Source of the DNA: Mikania micrantha
Taxonomy: Eukaryota; Streptophyta; Magnoliopsida; Asterales; Asteraceae
Reading direction: 5' to 3'
Length of the DNA stretch: 64,000 nucleotides
Assembly: GCA_009363875.1 (NCBI GenBank)
Contig: CM018694.1
Coordinates: 558,001 to 622,000 of the forward strand
Shown piece by piece: positions 53,058-63,918 of this stretch. How positions within the stretch are numbered: position 1 is the stretch's first letter; the number at the start of each line of letters is the position of its first letter. Under the pieces are notes generated by a model. It made no database searches. It saw only the letters and a program-made list of their open reading frames with translations, and had not been told where the DNA came from. A program made the position numbers and the translations under genes.

Positions 53058-53417
53058 ATGGAAGAATTACCAAAAATTGATTATAAAAATTTAAAAAATT
53101 TAGAATTATTAAATATAGAATTTGCTGAAAAAGATGAAATGAAAATAACTGGTAATTTTTATAATTTTATTTGTAGAATAAAAGAAAAATATAATCATAT
53201 TTTACATACAGATAACGCACATTTAAACAGTGTAACAGATTTAATTATAAATTTAGGGTACAACTTACAACAAGAAGTATTAAATAATAAATACTTATTA
53301 TCTCAAATAAATAAACAAACAGAAGAAATTAGAAAATTAACAGAAAGTTTAGAATATATTAAAAAACAAAATAATCAAATAATAATAGAATTAAAAAATA
53401 AAAAAGAATTAGTATAA
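53058..53417 (+). pseudogene. Pararetroviral coiled-coil ORF (virion-associated or ORF1-like)
   Basis: 119 codons, strongly Lys/Asn/Ile-rich. The second half (about residues 75-115) is a heptad-patterned coiled coil. Similar small coiled-coil proteins precede the polyprotein in caulimovirids, but I base the call on position and character, not on close identity. A frame change after the stop suggests the original ORF continued about 37 codons further, to the TGA at 53528-53530, so this copy is broken by a small indel. Confidence 0.55.
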
Positions 53418-53526
53418 ATAATCACGAAGAAATAGATAAAATAACAGAAGCTATAAAGAAATTAAATATAGAAGATATAAAAATTGAAAAGAAAAATAAA
53501 CCATATAAACATTGGGTACCAAGAAA

Positions 53527-53964
53527 ATGAATAAAAGTAGATCCATACAAGAAGCAAGAAGTTCTACAAGTAATATAAATGATATAATTAGTTCAGAATC
53601 CTTTATAAATAAAATAATAAGAAAAGGAACATGTTCTAATAATTCAAAAAATATACAATTAGAGGAAGAAATAGATGTAAACAAAAATATAGATTTATAC
53701 AATAACTCTAAAGGGACTTTGCCCAAAAGAACGGCAGCCTCTAAAGTAGGAGACCACAAAAGGAAGTGGGAGAGCAACAACTCCAAAAGTTCCAACCAAC
53801 AGTCGTTTCATCAGAACCGCAAGCCTGAATCCAACAGGACCCATCAGAACTCAAACAATAATCAACAGTCGTCGGGAGGATATTTTGGTAAATACCCAAA
53901 ATGCAATAAATGTGGACTCCATCACATTGGGAATCAATGTGACAAGTACCGATGCCAACGGTGA
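53527..53964 (+). pseudogene. Fused frame: viral ORF start joined to gypsy gag
   Basis: The frame opens at the ATG of the ATGA overlap with about 63 codons of the same AT-rich viral style. It then changes near 53715 (…YNNSKG, TLPKRTAASKVG…) into a Tekay gag tail: KRKWESNNSKSSNQQ, the first knuckle CNKCGLHHIGNQC. It stops at TGA 53962-53964, where the second knuckle (CQR-stop-GKMGHAAKDC) needs cysteine. The gypsy gag N-terminus, its leader and the 5' LTR are absent. Confidence 0.75.
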
Positions 53965-54189
53965 GGGAAGATGGGTCATGCTGCAAAGGATTGTCGGGGA
54001 GAATTACAGACAAACCCAACTAACCAGAATAACACCTAGAAAGGTTGTTTTGAGTGTGGCAAATTTGGACATTTTAAGAAGGATTGCCCACAACTCAAGA
54101 AAGGAGGGGCTAATGATACGAACGGCAACGGTAATGGAACCAATAACAACAATAATAACAACAAAAATGGTGCTAAGGGCAGGGCATTC

Positions 54190-57100
54190 GTGATTGGAGG
54201 ACGTCAAGCATGGGAGGATCCCAACATCGTTACGGGTACGTTCCTCTTGAATAATCACTATGCCTCTATGCTATTTGACACTGGTGCAGACCGGAGTTTT
54301 GTATCTAGTTCATTTTCTAAGTTGCTAAATGTTAGTCCTACTGCCTTAGAAAACACATACACTGTAGATTTAGCTGATGGCAAGTTAATTGTAGTTGAAC
54401 AAATCCTTAAAGGATGTATCCTTGATTTGATGGGTCAAACACTGGAAATTGATCTTATGCCTATCACTTTAGGCAGTTTTGATATAGTCATTGGCATGGA
54501 CTGGTTATCGAAACACCAGGCTGAAATAGTATGCCAGGAAAAGATTGTTCGTATACCTCTTCCACATGGAGAGACACTGTATGTACAAAGTGAGAAGAGT
54601 AGTACGCCGCTGCGTCTCATATCATGTATGAAGGCACACAAATGTCTTCGTAAAGGTCATACAACAGTTATAGCGCTTATAACTGAAAAGCCGGTAGCTG
54701 AGAAGAAGATCGAAGACATCCCAGTAGTTTGTGAATTTCCTGAAGTATTTCCAAAAGACCTACCGGGATTACCACCTATCAGACAAGTGGAATTCCGAAT
54801 CGACCTTACACCAGATGCAGCACCGATAGCTAGAGCGCCTTATCGACTTGCACCATCTGAAATGCAAGAGTTATCTACACAACTGCAAGAGTTGTTAGAT
54901 AAGGGCTTTATACGACCTAGTTTTTCACCTTGGGGAGCTCCAGTCTTATTTGTTAAGAAAAAGGACGGGACTTTCCGTATGTGTATCGATTACCGGGAAC
55001 TTAACAAAGTTACCATCAAGAATCGGTATCCATTACCTCGAATTGATGATCTGTTCGATCAATTGCAAGGTTCGAGTTACTACTCGAAAATTGATCTCAG
55101 ATCGGGTTACCATCAACTCAGAGTCCAGGAGGAGGATATTCCTAAGACAGCATTCAGAACGCGCTATGGCCATTACGAATTCTTGGTCATGCCATTTGGG
55201 TTGACGAACGCTCCAGCGGTATTCATGGATCTCATGAATCGAGTTTGCAAACCTTATCTTGATAAGTTTGTCATTGTTTTCATTGATGACATTCTCATCT
55301 ATTCGCAGACTGAGGAGGAGCATGCTGAACATCTTCGATTGCTGTTAGAATTACTGAAACAAGAACAATTGTACGCTAAGTTCTCGAAATGTGACTTCTG
55401 GATGCGAGAAGTTCAATTCTTGGGTCATATAGTCAATGAAAAGGGCATACATGTTGATCCAGCAAAAATTGAGGCGATTAAGAATTGGGAAGCACCAAAG
55501 ACCCCTACCGAGGTACGACAATTCCTTGGTTTGGCGGGTTACTACCGACGATTCATTGAGGGTTTCTCAAAGATCGCTCAACCACTTACATCTCTTACTC
55601 ACAAAGGAACTAAGTATAATTGGACGGATAAACAAGAAGCTGCATTCCAGCTACTGAAACAGAAACTCTGCAGTGCACCGATTCTGTCCTTACCGGAAGG
55701 AACAGAAGACTTTGTGGTGTATTGTGACGCATCTGCACAAGGTTTGGGATGTGTGTTGATGCAACATGATAAAGTGATTGCTTATGCTTCACGACAACTT
55801 CGACCACACGAAAAGAATTACACTACTCATGACTTGGAGTTAGGAGCAGTGGTATTTGCTTTAAAGATTTGGAGGCACTATTTATATGGAACCAAGTGTA
55901 CCATTTACATTGATCATAAGAGTTTGCAACATATATTTGATCAGAAGGAGTTTAATATGAGACAACGACGGTGGGTCGAGTTGTTGAACGACTACGAATG
56001 CGCAATTAAGTACCATCCGGGAAAAGCTAATGTGGTAGCTGATGCTTTAAGCAGAAAAGACACAACATCAATAAGAGGGGTTCGCGCACTTATGTTAACG
56101 ATACATACTGACTTACCTGACAAGGTACGCAGTGCTCAGCTTGAAGCCTTAGAAAAGGATAACTTGGAACAGGAATCCTTACGAGGAATGGAAAAACAAT
56201 TGGATGTCATGCCTGATGGAACTCGTTGTTTCATTAATCGACTTTGGGTACCTTTGCATGGTGGTCTAAGTGAACTCGTGATGGATGAAGCGCACAAATC
56301 CAGATATTCAGTCCATCCGGGATCAGACAAAATGTATCATGACTTAAAGGCACTGTATTGGTGGCCTCATATGAAAGCCGACATTGCTAAGTACGTTAGC
56401 AAATGTTTGACTTGTTCGAAAGTCAAAGTTGAATATCAGAAACCATCTGGTTTGCTGCAACAACCAAAAATACCTATGTGGAAATGGGAACAGATTTCGA
56501 TGGATTTCATTACTAAGTTACCCCGTACACCAAGTGGTTGTGACACGATATGGGTAATTGTCGATCGATTAACGAAATCTGCACATTTCTTAGCAATTAA
56601 GGAAACCGACAAAATGGAGAAACTGACTCGCATTTACATCAAGGAAGTGGTAGCACGACATGGCGTACCAGTTTCCATCATATCAGATCGGGATACCCGA
56701 TTTACTTCAAACTTTTGGAAATCTCTCCATAAGTCATTGGGAACTCGTTTAGACACGAGTACTGCCTATCATCCACAAACCGATGGTCAGAGTGAACGCA
56801 CAATCCAAACGCTCGAGGACATGTTACGAGCGTGTGTCATTGACTTTGGTGATAGCTGGGAAAACCACTTACCGTTAGTGGAATTCTCTTACAACAACAG
56901 TTATCATACAAGTATTCAGGCAGCACCGTTTGAAGCATTGTATGGTCGTAAATGCCGTTCACTAGTTTGCTGGGCTGAAATTGGTGACAGTCAGATAACA
57001 GGACCTGAACTAGTACACGAAACAACTGAGAAGATAATTCAAATCCGAAACCGTATGGCAGCGGCTCGGGATCGACAGAAGAATTATGCTGACAAACGTC

Positions 57101-57570
57101 GTAAACCGTTGGATTTTCAAGTAGGAGACCGAGTTCTTCTAAAAGTATCGCCTTGGAAAGGTGTGATACGATTCGGCAAGCGTGGAAAGCTTAGCCCTCG
57201 CTACGTAGGACCTTTTGAGATCCTGAAAAGGATTGGTCCGGTAGCGTATCAACTCAAATTACCGGATGAACTCAGTGGAGTTCATGATGTCTTTCACGTT
57301 TCGAACTTAAGGAAATGTCTTTCTGATGAGACATTGATTGTACCACTTGAGGAAATACAAGTGGACGAACAGTTACGGTTCATTGAAGAACCAGTTGAAA
57401 TCATGGACCGAGAGGTCAAACAACTCAAACACAACAAAATTCCAATAGTCAAGGTCCGTTGGAATTCAAGAAGTGGACTTGAATTTACAAGGGAAAGGGA
57501 AGATCAAATGATGAAGAAGTATCCTCATCTGTTCAAAACAACAACTACAAACACTGAGAAGGCACGTTAA
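54190..57570 (+). CDS. Gypsy pol polyprotein (protease-RT-RNase H-integrase-chromodomain)
   Basis: 1126 residues without interruption. The protease active site is LFDTGADRSF (about residue 29). RT shows CIDYRELNKVTI, IDLRSGYHQLRV and the catalytic VFIDDILIYS. RNase H has YCDASAQGLGCVLMQ and DHKSLQHIFDQKEFNM. The integrase has its zinc motif (HPGSDKMYH to CLTCSKVK), core motifs MDFITKLPRTP, IISDRDTRFT and YHPQTDGQSERT, then LPDELSGVHDVFHVSNL and a chromodomain ending REREDQMMKKYPHLF. The frame has no start of its own: it continues gag, and only the stop at 54037 limits it. All catalytic residues I can check are present, so it could in principle act in trans if expressed. Confidence 0.95.
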   Translation: MIGGRQAWEDPNIVTGTFLLNNHYASMLFDTGADRSFVSSSFSKLLNVSPTALENTYTVDLADGKLIVVEQILKGCILDLMGQTLEIDLMPITLGSFDIVIGMDWLSKHQAEIVCQEKIVRIPLPHGETLYVQSEKSSTPLRLISCMKAHKCLRKGHTTVIALITEKPVAEKKIEDIPVVCEFPEVFPKDLPGLPPIRQVEFRIDLTPDAAPIARAPYRLAPSEMQELSTQLQELLDKGFIRPSFSPWGAPVLFVKKKDGTFRMCIDYRELNKVTIKNRYPLPRIDDLFDQLQGSSYYSKIDLRSGYHQLRVQEEDIPKTAFRTRYGHYEFLVMPFGLTNAPAVFMDLMNRVCKPYLDKFVIVFIDDILIYSQTEEEHAEHLRLLLELLKQEQLYAKFSKCDFWMREVQFLGHIVNEKGIHVDPAKIEAIKNWEAPKTPTEVRQFLGLAGYYRRFIEGFSKIAQPLTSLTHKGTKYNWTDKQEAAFQLLKQKLCSAPILSLPEGTEDFVVYCDASAQGLGCVLMQHDKVIAYASRQLRPHEKNYTTHDLELGAVVFALKIWRHYLYGTKCTIYIDHKSLQHIFDQKEFNMRQRRWVELLNDYECAIKYHPGKANVVADALSRKDTTSIRGVRALMLTIHTDLPDKVRSAQLEALEKDNLEQESLRGMEKQLDVMPDGTRCFINRLWVPLHGGLSELVMDEAHKSRYSVHPGSDKMYHDLKALYWWPHMKADIAKYVSKCLTCSKVKVEYQKPSGLLQQPKIPMWKWEQISMDFITKLPRTPSGCDTIWVIVDRLTKSAHFLAIKETDKMEKLTRIYIKEVVARHGVPVSIISDRDTRFTSNFWKSLHKSLGTRLDTSTAYHPQTDGQSERTIQTLEDMLRACVIDFGDSWENHLPLVEFSYNNSYHTSIQAAPFEALYGRKCRSLVCWAEIGDSQITGPELVHETTEKIIQIRNRMAAARDRQKNYADKRRKPLDFQVGDRVLLKVSPWKGVIRFGKRGKLSPRYVGPFEILKRIGPVAYQLKLPDELSGVHDVFHVSNLRKCLSDETLIVPLEEIQVDEQLRFIEEPVEIMDREVKQLKHNKIPIVKVRWNSRSGLEFTREREDQMMKKYPHLFKTTTTNTEKAR

Positions 57571-57611
57571 ATTTCGGGACGAAATTTCCTTCAACAAGGG
57601 GATGATGTGAT
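57571..57611 (+). promoter_or_regulatory. First polypurine-tract motif of element F
   Basis: AATTTCGGGACGAAATT, then CAACAAGGGGATGATGTGA, directly after the pol stop. It resembles the tract of element 1 but is followed by 460 bases that are not the LTR start. Confidence 0.7.
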
Positions 57612-58036
57612 ACTTCACACTCCAACACTCTAGATTTCAAACTGTAAGCACAAACATAAACATTTATGCAATTGGCTTTGTTACAAACATTTGTGCTACA
57701 TTACATTTTATGTGCTACATTTCATATGTTATATGGTATGGTAGTACAAACATGATTAGTTGCAAACATTCACTATGTGCAAGGTTACATAGTACAATAT
57801 GATTGAACATTCACAGTTAAGGTGCACTAACTGGTGTGCATGCAAACAGTTACATGGAACGATCACACGTAGGGGTGATGCTGTCAAACATTGAACATAG
57901 AACGATCACACTTAGGTGTGGTGTTGCAAACATTGAACTTTGTGTGAGTACACACAAGTACACAGAATGATCAAGTATCGCAATAACACGCACACTCTGA
58001 ACTTACAAGTAGTGTAATAACTACTTCTAACATTTA
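57612..58036 (+). other. Spacer between two polypurine-tract motifs
   Basis: No ORF. GTGCTACATT- and CAAACATT-like words and two GAACGATCACAC(G/T)TAGG phrases (about 57857 and 57902) recur. Confidence 0.6.
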
Positions 58037-58073
58037 ACAATTTTCGGGACGAAAATTCCTTTATCAAGGGGAT
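58037..58073 (+). promoter_or_regulatory. Second polypurine tract of element F, adjoining the LTR
   Basis: TTTTCGGGACGAAAATTCC then TTATCAAGGGGATGA directly before TGTGACAATCC, the LTR start. This is the copy in the right place to prime. Confidence 0.75.
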
Positions 58074-60667
58074 GATGTGACAATCCGGCATTTCGGATTA
58101 ACACCGTTAACCAAAAGTTAACAGAAACAATAAGAAATCATACTACTAGGGTTAAAATTAAACAAAACAAGTTTTAAAACACTCAAATCAAAAAGATTAA
58201 ACATGTAATTAGTAGAAATACTCAATTTTGACTTTTAAAAGTCAAAATTCGTATGAAAATCAATTTAAAATTCGAAATTTGCATGGGCAAGCAGTTATAA
58301 CCGAATTAAAACAACCTTAATCATCAAATTAATGATTATTATCAGTTATAGACAGTTATGTTGTCATTAACATTCGAATTTAATGTAATTAACAACTAAA
58401 ATGTCGAAACCGAAGTCGTGGGCTATATAAACCCATGCAATTCGATCAAAATTTGGACACTTGAACATACATACACACTAGTCGGCCCCTTTAGTACTTG
58501 TTACACACAACAATTCGATTCCAGAGGCTCAGGATTGAAGAATTTGATCGGGAGAGGCCGAACTCAAGACATAAAGTCGATCTTCATCAATATAATATCA
58601 AAACAGGTAAAAATTTATACCTACAACACCTAAAAGTGCCGACTAAGAGTAACCCTATATCAATTTCGGCTTGTAACATCAAATTGAACAAGTTCAAACA
58701 ATTAGGGTTCATATTAGAACCGAATTGGGGGTTTTGATCGAAATGGGTTTAAAAACCAAATTAAATGGCACCTTTAGTTTCAGAAGGTCTCGATTAAGGA
58801 TAACCCTATGCTAATTTTGTGAAACAAAAACGAATTATATGAATTCACATTCTAGGGTTTTTGAACAAGAACGATTTGGGGATTTCGATTCTAACGAGTT
58901 TAAAAATCAAATTAATACTTACAGATAGATTCGAAATCATTCATTCAATGAAAACCATATGGCAATTGTATTAAACAACAACGAATTTTACAATTTCCTA
59001 TTCTAGGGTTCTTAATTAAAATCGTTTTGGGGGTTTTGATTCACACGCGTTTTATAGTCGAATTAAATACCACAGATAGGTTCGAAATCAATAGTCTAAT
59101 GAAAACCCTATGTTGTTTCTGATTAACATACGCGAATTGAAACAATTTTGAATGGGGATTAACATAATCACGTTCGAAACTATGTTAATCACGAATTGGA
59201 ACTTTTTCTTTATTGAAAATCAAATTAAATCCATCTCTGAACTCGTTTGGACCTATGGAAACAAAGCCCTAAGGTTTTAGGGTTGATTGAGTTCGAATCA
59301 AGGGTCAATTGAACCTAAATGGATTCGGTTAAAGATAAACAAAGGGGATCTGCCTTGTTTATGTTTAAAGCAATTGAAATTCAATCTTAAAACAAAAGCA
59401 TAACCGGATCAGTTGGTTGGGTGCGTGGGTTTGGGGTTAGGGGTCACGGGTTCGATCCTATGGCCCATCGGTTTTGAATCAAAAACATATTTTTAGTGTT
59501 TTAACCATAACTCACTCATTCTAACTCCGATTTAACCCGTTCAAATTGCGTTGGAACCAAAATGGAATTACGAACATGATGAAATGATAAAATTCACATT
59601 TTAAACCGGAAACACAAACGTGTATAATTACGCGTATTTAAACATAATCGTATACGCTCACACGATTTGAACAAACGAATTAACAGGCATGTACACTTTT
59701 GTATGTGCGTTTCAAACAAACTAACATATGTGTGTTGACACATATGTGAATACAAACACGATTGGACATTATGAATAACACAACGTTATTGTAATGACAG
59801 ATTATTCGTAGAAGATTATCTACGCGATTTTCAAACACTTGATCATTCGATTCACATTCTCAGGTGCGTACACGGCCCCTTTTTACCTTTACTGTTTTGG
59901 GGGAGAAAACATGTGCAACAAACGATTTTGGATACATATCACTTGCATGAGTTAGCTGTTTACTATAAGTGTGCACATAACACTCAAAGTCCTTACACAT
60001 CGAACCGTTTAGTTTGCCGTAGTGCAAAGCGTGGTAGTTGAAGATAGATCTATTGGGTTTGACAAACCTCACTTGGTAGACTGGAGGTTTATGGCAGTTT
60101 TTAACTAACCGATTCAACGTTACTATTGTTTGTGTTAGACAATAGTGGAAAGGCAAAACATGCAATAGCATGCAACAGTCAGCTTCGGTGTCGACCACTT
60201 ATGTAAATAGTACAATGACTAGCTATCATGACTATGCAATGTGTGATTATGTGATCTGCAAACATTTCTTACAAACAGCTTGTTCAAACATTTGGTTTAA
60301 ACATTTGTGATTATTCATACAAACCTGTGTATGCACCAACCTTTGTGTTGACTTGATTTACATGTTTTCTCAGGACACTAATGCACAAGCAAGGACAAGC
60401 AGGGACTAGGACGTTGAGTCTCATGCATACAGTTTATTTTGATTGTTGATTTAAAACATTGAACATTGTATTTACGGTTTTGCAACTGTTACATTTAGTT
60501 ATTGGTTTTCAAACGCTTCCGCAAATGTTAAACTTTGATTTTAAAAATTAAGACTGAATTATGTTTGAAATTATATAGAGGTCTTTCGCTGTGTCTAATG
60601 ACTGAGATCCTGGTTTGTCACGCCCTAAACGGTATGATTCCGTTAGTTGAAATTTGGGGGTGTGACA
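58074..60667 (+). repeat. 3' LTR of element F
   Basis: Runs from TGTGACAATCCGGCATTTCG to TTTGGGGGTGTGACA, the typical start and end of plant gypsy LTRs, 2594 bp. It contains a TATA-like GGGCTATATAAACCC (58420-58434) in the right place for a promoter and a tRNA-like segment (59404-59470). With only one copy the boundaries rest on the terminal motifs and the tract before it. Confidence 0.75.
59404..59470 (+). other. tRNA-like segment with A and B boxes in the LTR
   Basis: GATCAGTTGGTTGGGTGCG resembles a D-arm/A box, and ACGGGTTCGATCC 35-40 bases later a T-arm/B box. It lacks a convincing anticodon arm and closing stem, so it is a SINE head or decayed tRNA, not a tRNA gene. Confidence 0.45.
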
Positions 60668-60965
60668 CATCGAACCTGATAAGCGAACCTTATAAGCGAA
60701 CCTTATAAGCGAACCTTATAAGTGAACCTAACCAACGAACCTTGTCAGCGAACCTAATAAGCGAACCTTATAAGCGAACCTTATAAGCGAACCTGACCAA
60801 CGAACCTTGTCAGCGAACCTAATAAGCGAACCTTATAAGCGAACCAGACCAACGAACCTTGTCAACGAACCTAATAAGCGAACCTTATAAGCGAACCTGA
60901 CTAACGAACCTGATCTCAACCTGTCAAACGAACCTGTTGACGAACCTTCTCTAAACTAGACGAAC
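60668..60965 (+). repeat. Minisatellite of CGAACCT units
   Basis: Some 20 copies of a 13-15-base unit in variants: GCGAACCTTATAA, GCGAACCTGACCAA, CGAACCTTGTCAG. Higher-order groups of these variants repeat. It begins directly after the LTR of element F ends. Confidence 0.92.
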
Positions 60966-62197
60966 CTTTTAAAAAATTTTATTTTTATTTAAGATTTCAA
61001 AACAAAATCATGTGCAATTGTTCCAAAGTCAAACAAAATAATAAAAAATTATTGATTTAACATCAGATAAAAATAAAAATAAAAATAAAAATCTTTTTGT
61101 ATTTTTTTTTTAATTTTTTAGAACTAAACTACAAATTTAGCTAATCAAACTATTAAAAATCAAATCTTTTTGTTTGAGAAAGATCCAGACATGAGATCAT
61201 ATTGTTTTACAATTATCAACACATCTATTTGAATTAAAGAATGAATTTATTATCAAATTACAAGTCCAAGATAATTGTCAGTATACTTATCCTTTTAAGT
61301 TTAATTACTTAGTTAAGATATCAGTTTAAACAAGATTATCAAACACTTTATAATAATCCATTTACTTGAACACATCCCCGATTTGTGAATAACTAATCAA
61401 AGATAAATGTTTTTGAAACTGATTACTTCAATTTTAACTAGCCTGATCATGCAAAAGTAACGCAGAATTTCTTTTTGAAACTAACAAAATTTAAAACAAT
61501 TTGAATTTGTTCAAATTCTTAGAATCAAGGTTGATACTTACATATGCTCAAATGATCCAGAAAATGAACTAAACAATAATTTAAGATTAAGCTTTTAACA
61601 ATCAGATCGATATTTTCATATACGCAGAGATTGTCCAAATCTTAATCAAAACCAAGAAAACAAATTTAAATCGTTTAAAGCTATAACAATCAGGTCGATA
61701 CGTAAGTATACGCAAAGAATGTTCCAGCTTTAAACTAAAATAAAAGAAAAACAAAATTAGAATTTCTTTTGAAAATTAAACACATGATCAAACTAGTAAT
61801 TTAACTTTTTGTTCAAGAAACACTTTGCCAGAAAAATTACCACTCTTTCAGGACAAAACTAAGTACTGCATTCTAAGCATATGTTTCTTATAAAGCATAA
61901 TCAAACTTTTGTTTAAACTTATCTTAACTAAGTTATAAACCTACTAACACATCATACTTAGTACTTGTAACTACTATTTATATTCAAATTTTAATGATAC
62001 AGATATGTCTCTAATTGCAAACAATGTGCTATCATTTCTCACATGGTCGAATCAATTTCTCAGATTTTTAATTTTTAATGTTTTTGTGTTTTTGGTTTTT
62101 CAAATGTTTTTGTATTTTTCAAAATTTTCTCCCCCTAAAAACTAAAACAGAAAAGAACAAAAATTAAAATATCTGATGTTAATTCAATAAAAAATGA
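60966..62197 (-). other. Non-coding 3' part of the copia element at the right edge
   Basis: AT-rich without ORFs. The polypurine tract (TTTTTAGGGGGAG on minus, 62131-62143) puts the LTR start near 62130; its other end was not found. The GATCGATA/GGTCGATACG and ATACGCA phrases near 61607 and 61692 are short repeats. Confidence 0.5.
62131..62143 (-). promoter_or_regulatory. Polypurine tract of SIRE-like copia element
   Basis: On minus TTTTTAGGGGGAG, 55 bases beyond the last pol codon, the form usual in SIRE/Maximus-type copia elements. Confidence 0.65.
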
Positions 62198-63918
62198 TTA
62201 CGAAGGAAGCTGATTCTTAATTACCTCACCCATGACCCGAATTCCATTTAATTTGAGTAAATACTCAAAACGGTTTTTATCAAAGGCCTTGGTGAGAAGG
62301 TGTGCCCTTTGCTCGTTGGTGTGTATCTTCATCACATCAATCAGTTTCTTTTCATAGCAGTCGCGTATGAAATGAAATCGAATATCAATGTGTTTAGATC
62401 GTGAATGATACACCGGATTCTTTGTAATAGCAATGGCAGCCTCGTTGTCAACATGAAGGTAGTTAGGAAATTCAACCCGTAGTCTCTCATTTGTTGTTGT
62501 ATCCACAAGACTTGGGAACAACAACTGGCAGCCGCTACATATTCAGCTTCACATGTAGACGTAGCAACAGATGTCTGCTTTTTGCACTGCCAAGAGACTA
62601 ACCTCTCCCCTAAAAACTGTGCGCCTCCAGTAGTAGATTTGGAATCAGTCTTGCATCCTCCATAGTCAGAATCACTATAGGCATGGAAGGAAAAATTATC
62701 ATCCTTAGGATACCACAGACCGGTGTCTGGTGTACCCTTCAGATAACGCAAAATTCTCTTGACTGCAATCAGATGTGAAACTTTAGGCTTTGATTGATAG
62801 CGAGCACAGATACTTGTAGCGAAGACAATATCTGGCCTTGAGGCAGTCAAATACATCAAGCTCCCGATCATTCCACGATATAATGTAGCATCAATTAGCT
62901 CCCCCTTAATATCAGGCTCAATACCGTGATTGGGCTGAATGGGCGTAGAAATGGGTTTAGAATCAAGCATGCTAAACTGTTTTAGCACATGAATGTATTT
63001 GGTCTGATGAATGAAGATTCCATCATAAGTCTGATCAATTTGTAAACCCAAAAAGAACTTGATGTCCGACATGGCACTCATCTCGAACTTCTCAATCATA
63101 ACCTCTTTAAATTCCAAACACAACTGTCCATTAGTAGACCCAAAGATGATGTCATCTACATAGATCTGAACAAGGAGAATATCCTTGCCCTTTTCCCGAT
63201 AAAACAGTGTTTTGTCAATCTGACCCCTATTGAACCCGTGTTCAATAAGGTGAGTCGAGAGCGTCTCATACCAAGCTCGAGGAGCCTGATGTAGACCGTA
63301 CAATACTTTGTCAAAGAGGTATACCTGATCCCGGTGGATAGGATCCTCAAAGCCCGGTGGCTGACAAACGTACACTGGCTCCTTCAATGACCCATAGAGG
63401 AATGCAGACTTAACATCCAACTGAAAAACCTTAAATTTCTTGTGGGCAGCAAAAGCCAGAAATAGTCTTATTGCTTCTAGCCGCGCCACTGGTGCAAATA
63501 CTTCGTCATAATCAATCCCTTCGATTTGTCTGAATCCTTGAACAACTAAACGTGCTTTGTTCCGAACAATCACGCCTCTATCATCTCTCTTGCACCGTAA
63601 CACCCATCTGGTGCCTATCTTCTTCTCTCCCTTAGGCAAATCCACTAAATGCCATACTCCCAGTTTCTGAAACTGATTCAGCTCCTCCTGCATGGCCTCC
63701 ACCCAGGCAGGCTCACGCAGTACCTCAGTTACAGATTTTGGCTCAATCTGAGAAATAAATGCAGAATGCATCCATAACTCTTGAGTTCCATGTTTTCTCT
63801 CCAACTCAGCATACAAACTCTCTACGTTTGTAACTTGACTTCTTGTCTGTACTCCAACAGACGGATCTCCAATGATCTGCTCAACAGGATGATTCACATG
63901 GACTCTAGTCACTGGCAC
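62198..63918 (-). pseudogene. Ty1/copia pol: RT and RNase H, SIRE-like
   Basis: The main frame (62341-63918) holds the RT start EPAWVEAMQEELNQFQKL, GTRWVLRCKRDDRG, YDEVFAPVARLEAIRLFLA, QLDVKSAFLYGSLKEPVYV, the catalytic YVDDIIFGS, and KRILRYLKGTPDTGLWYPK. RNase H follows with YSDSDYGGCKTDSKSTTGG and STCEAEYVAAASC. Near 62470 a one-base frameshift moves the end of RNase H (NYLHVDNEAAIAITKNPVYH, SKHIDIRFHFIRD) into the frame 62198-62524, which ends at the natural stop. The rest of pol and gag lie beyond the window's right edge. The RT active site is intact; the frameshift breaks RNase H only. Confidence 0.92.

Larger units (their letters stand above)
51885..53715 (+). mobile_element. Rearranged endogenous pararetrovirus (Caulimoviridae-like)
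   Basis: In order: the protease piece on minus; then on plus a TATA promoter (52395), an AT-rich leader, a tRNA-Met primer site (52823-52834), a coiled-coil ORF (53058), and the start of a second ORF that overlaps the end of the first region by ATGA (53527-53530). Primer site, small coiled-coil ORF and ATGA overlap form the arrangement of plant pararetroviruses. The A+T bias is much stronger than in adjacent gypsy DNA. The copy is partial, scrambled and ends where gypsy gag begins (about 53715). Confidence 0.65.
53716..60667 (+). mobile_element. 5'-truncated Tekay-like gypsy element F
   Basis: The end of gag, an intact pol and a 3' LTR are present. No upstream LTR copy exists in the window. 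Its pol is clearly related to that of element 1. Two in-frame stops (TGA 53962-53964, TAG 54037-54039) lie in the zinc-knuckle region, while pol is open for 1126 residues. Confidence 0.88.

Noticed and set aside
51885..53715. Endogenous pararetrovirus as an activatable virus
   Set aside because: Only fragments are present, with an inversion, a changed protease active site, a frameshift, and no reverse transcriptase or movement-protein region.
59404..59470. Functional tRNA gene
   Set aside because: A and B box resemblance only; acceptor stem and anticodon arm do not form.
60668..60965. Possible CRISPR array (regular short repeats)
   Set aside because: Units are 13-15 bases with no unique spacers, in plant nuclear DNA; it is a minisatellite.
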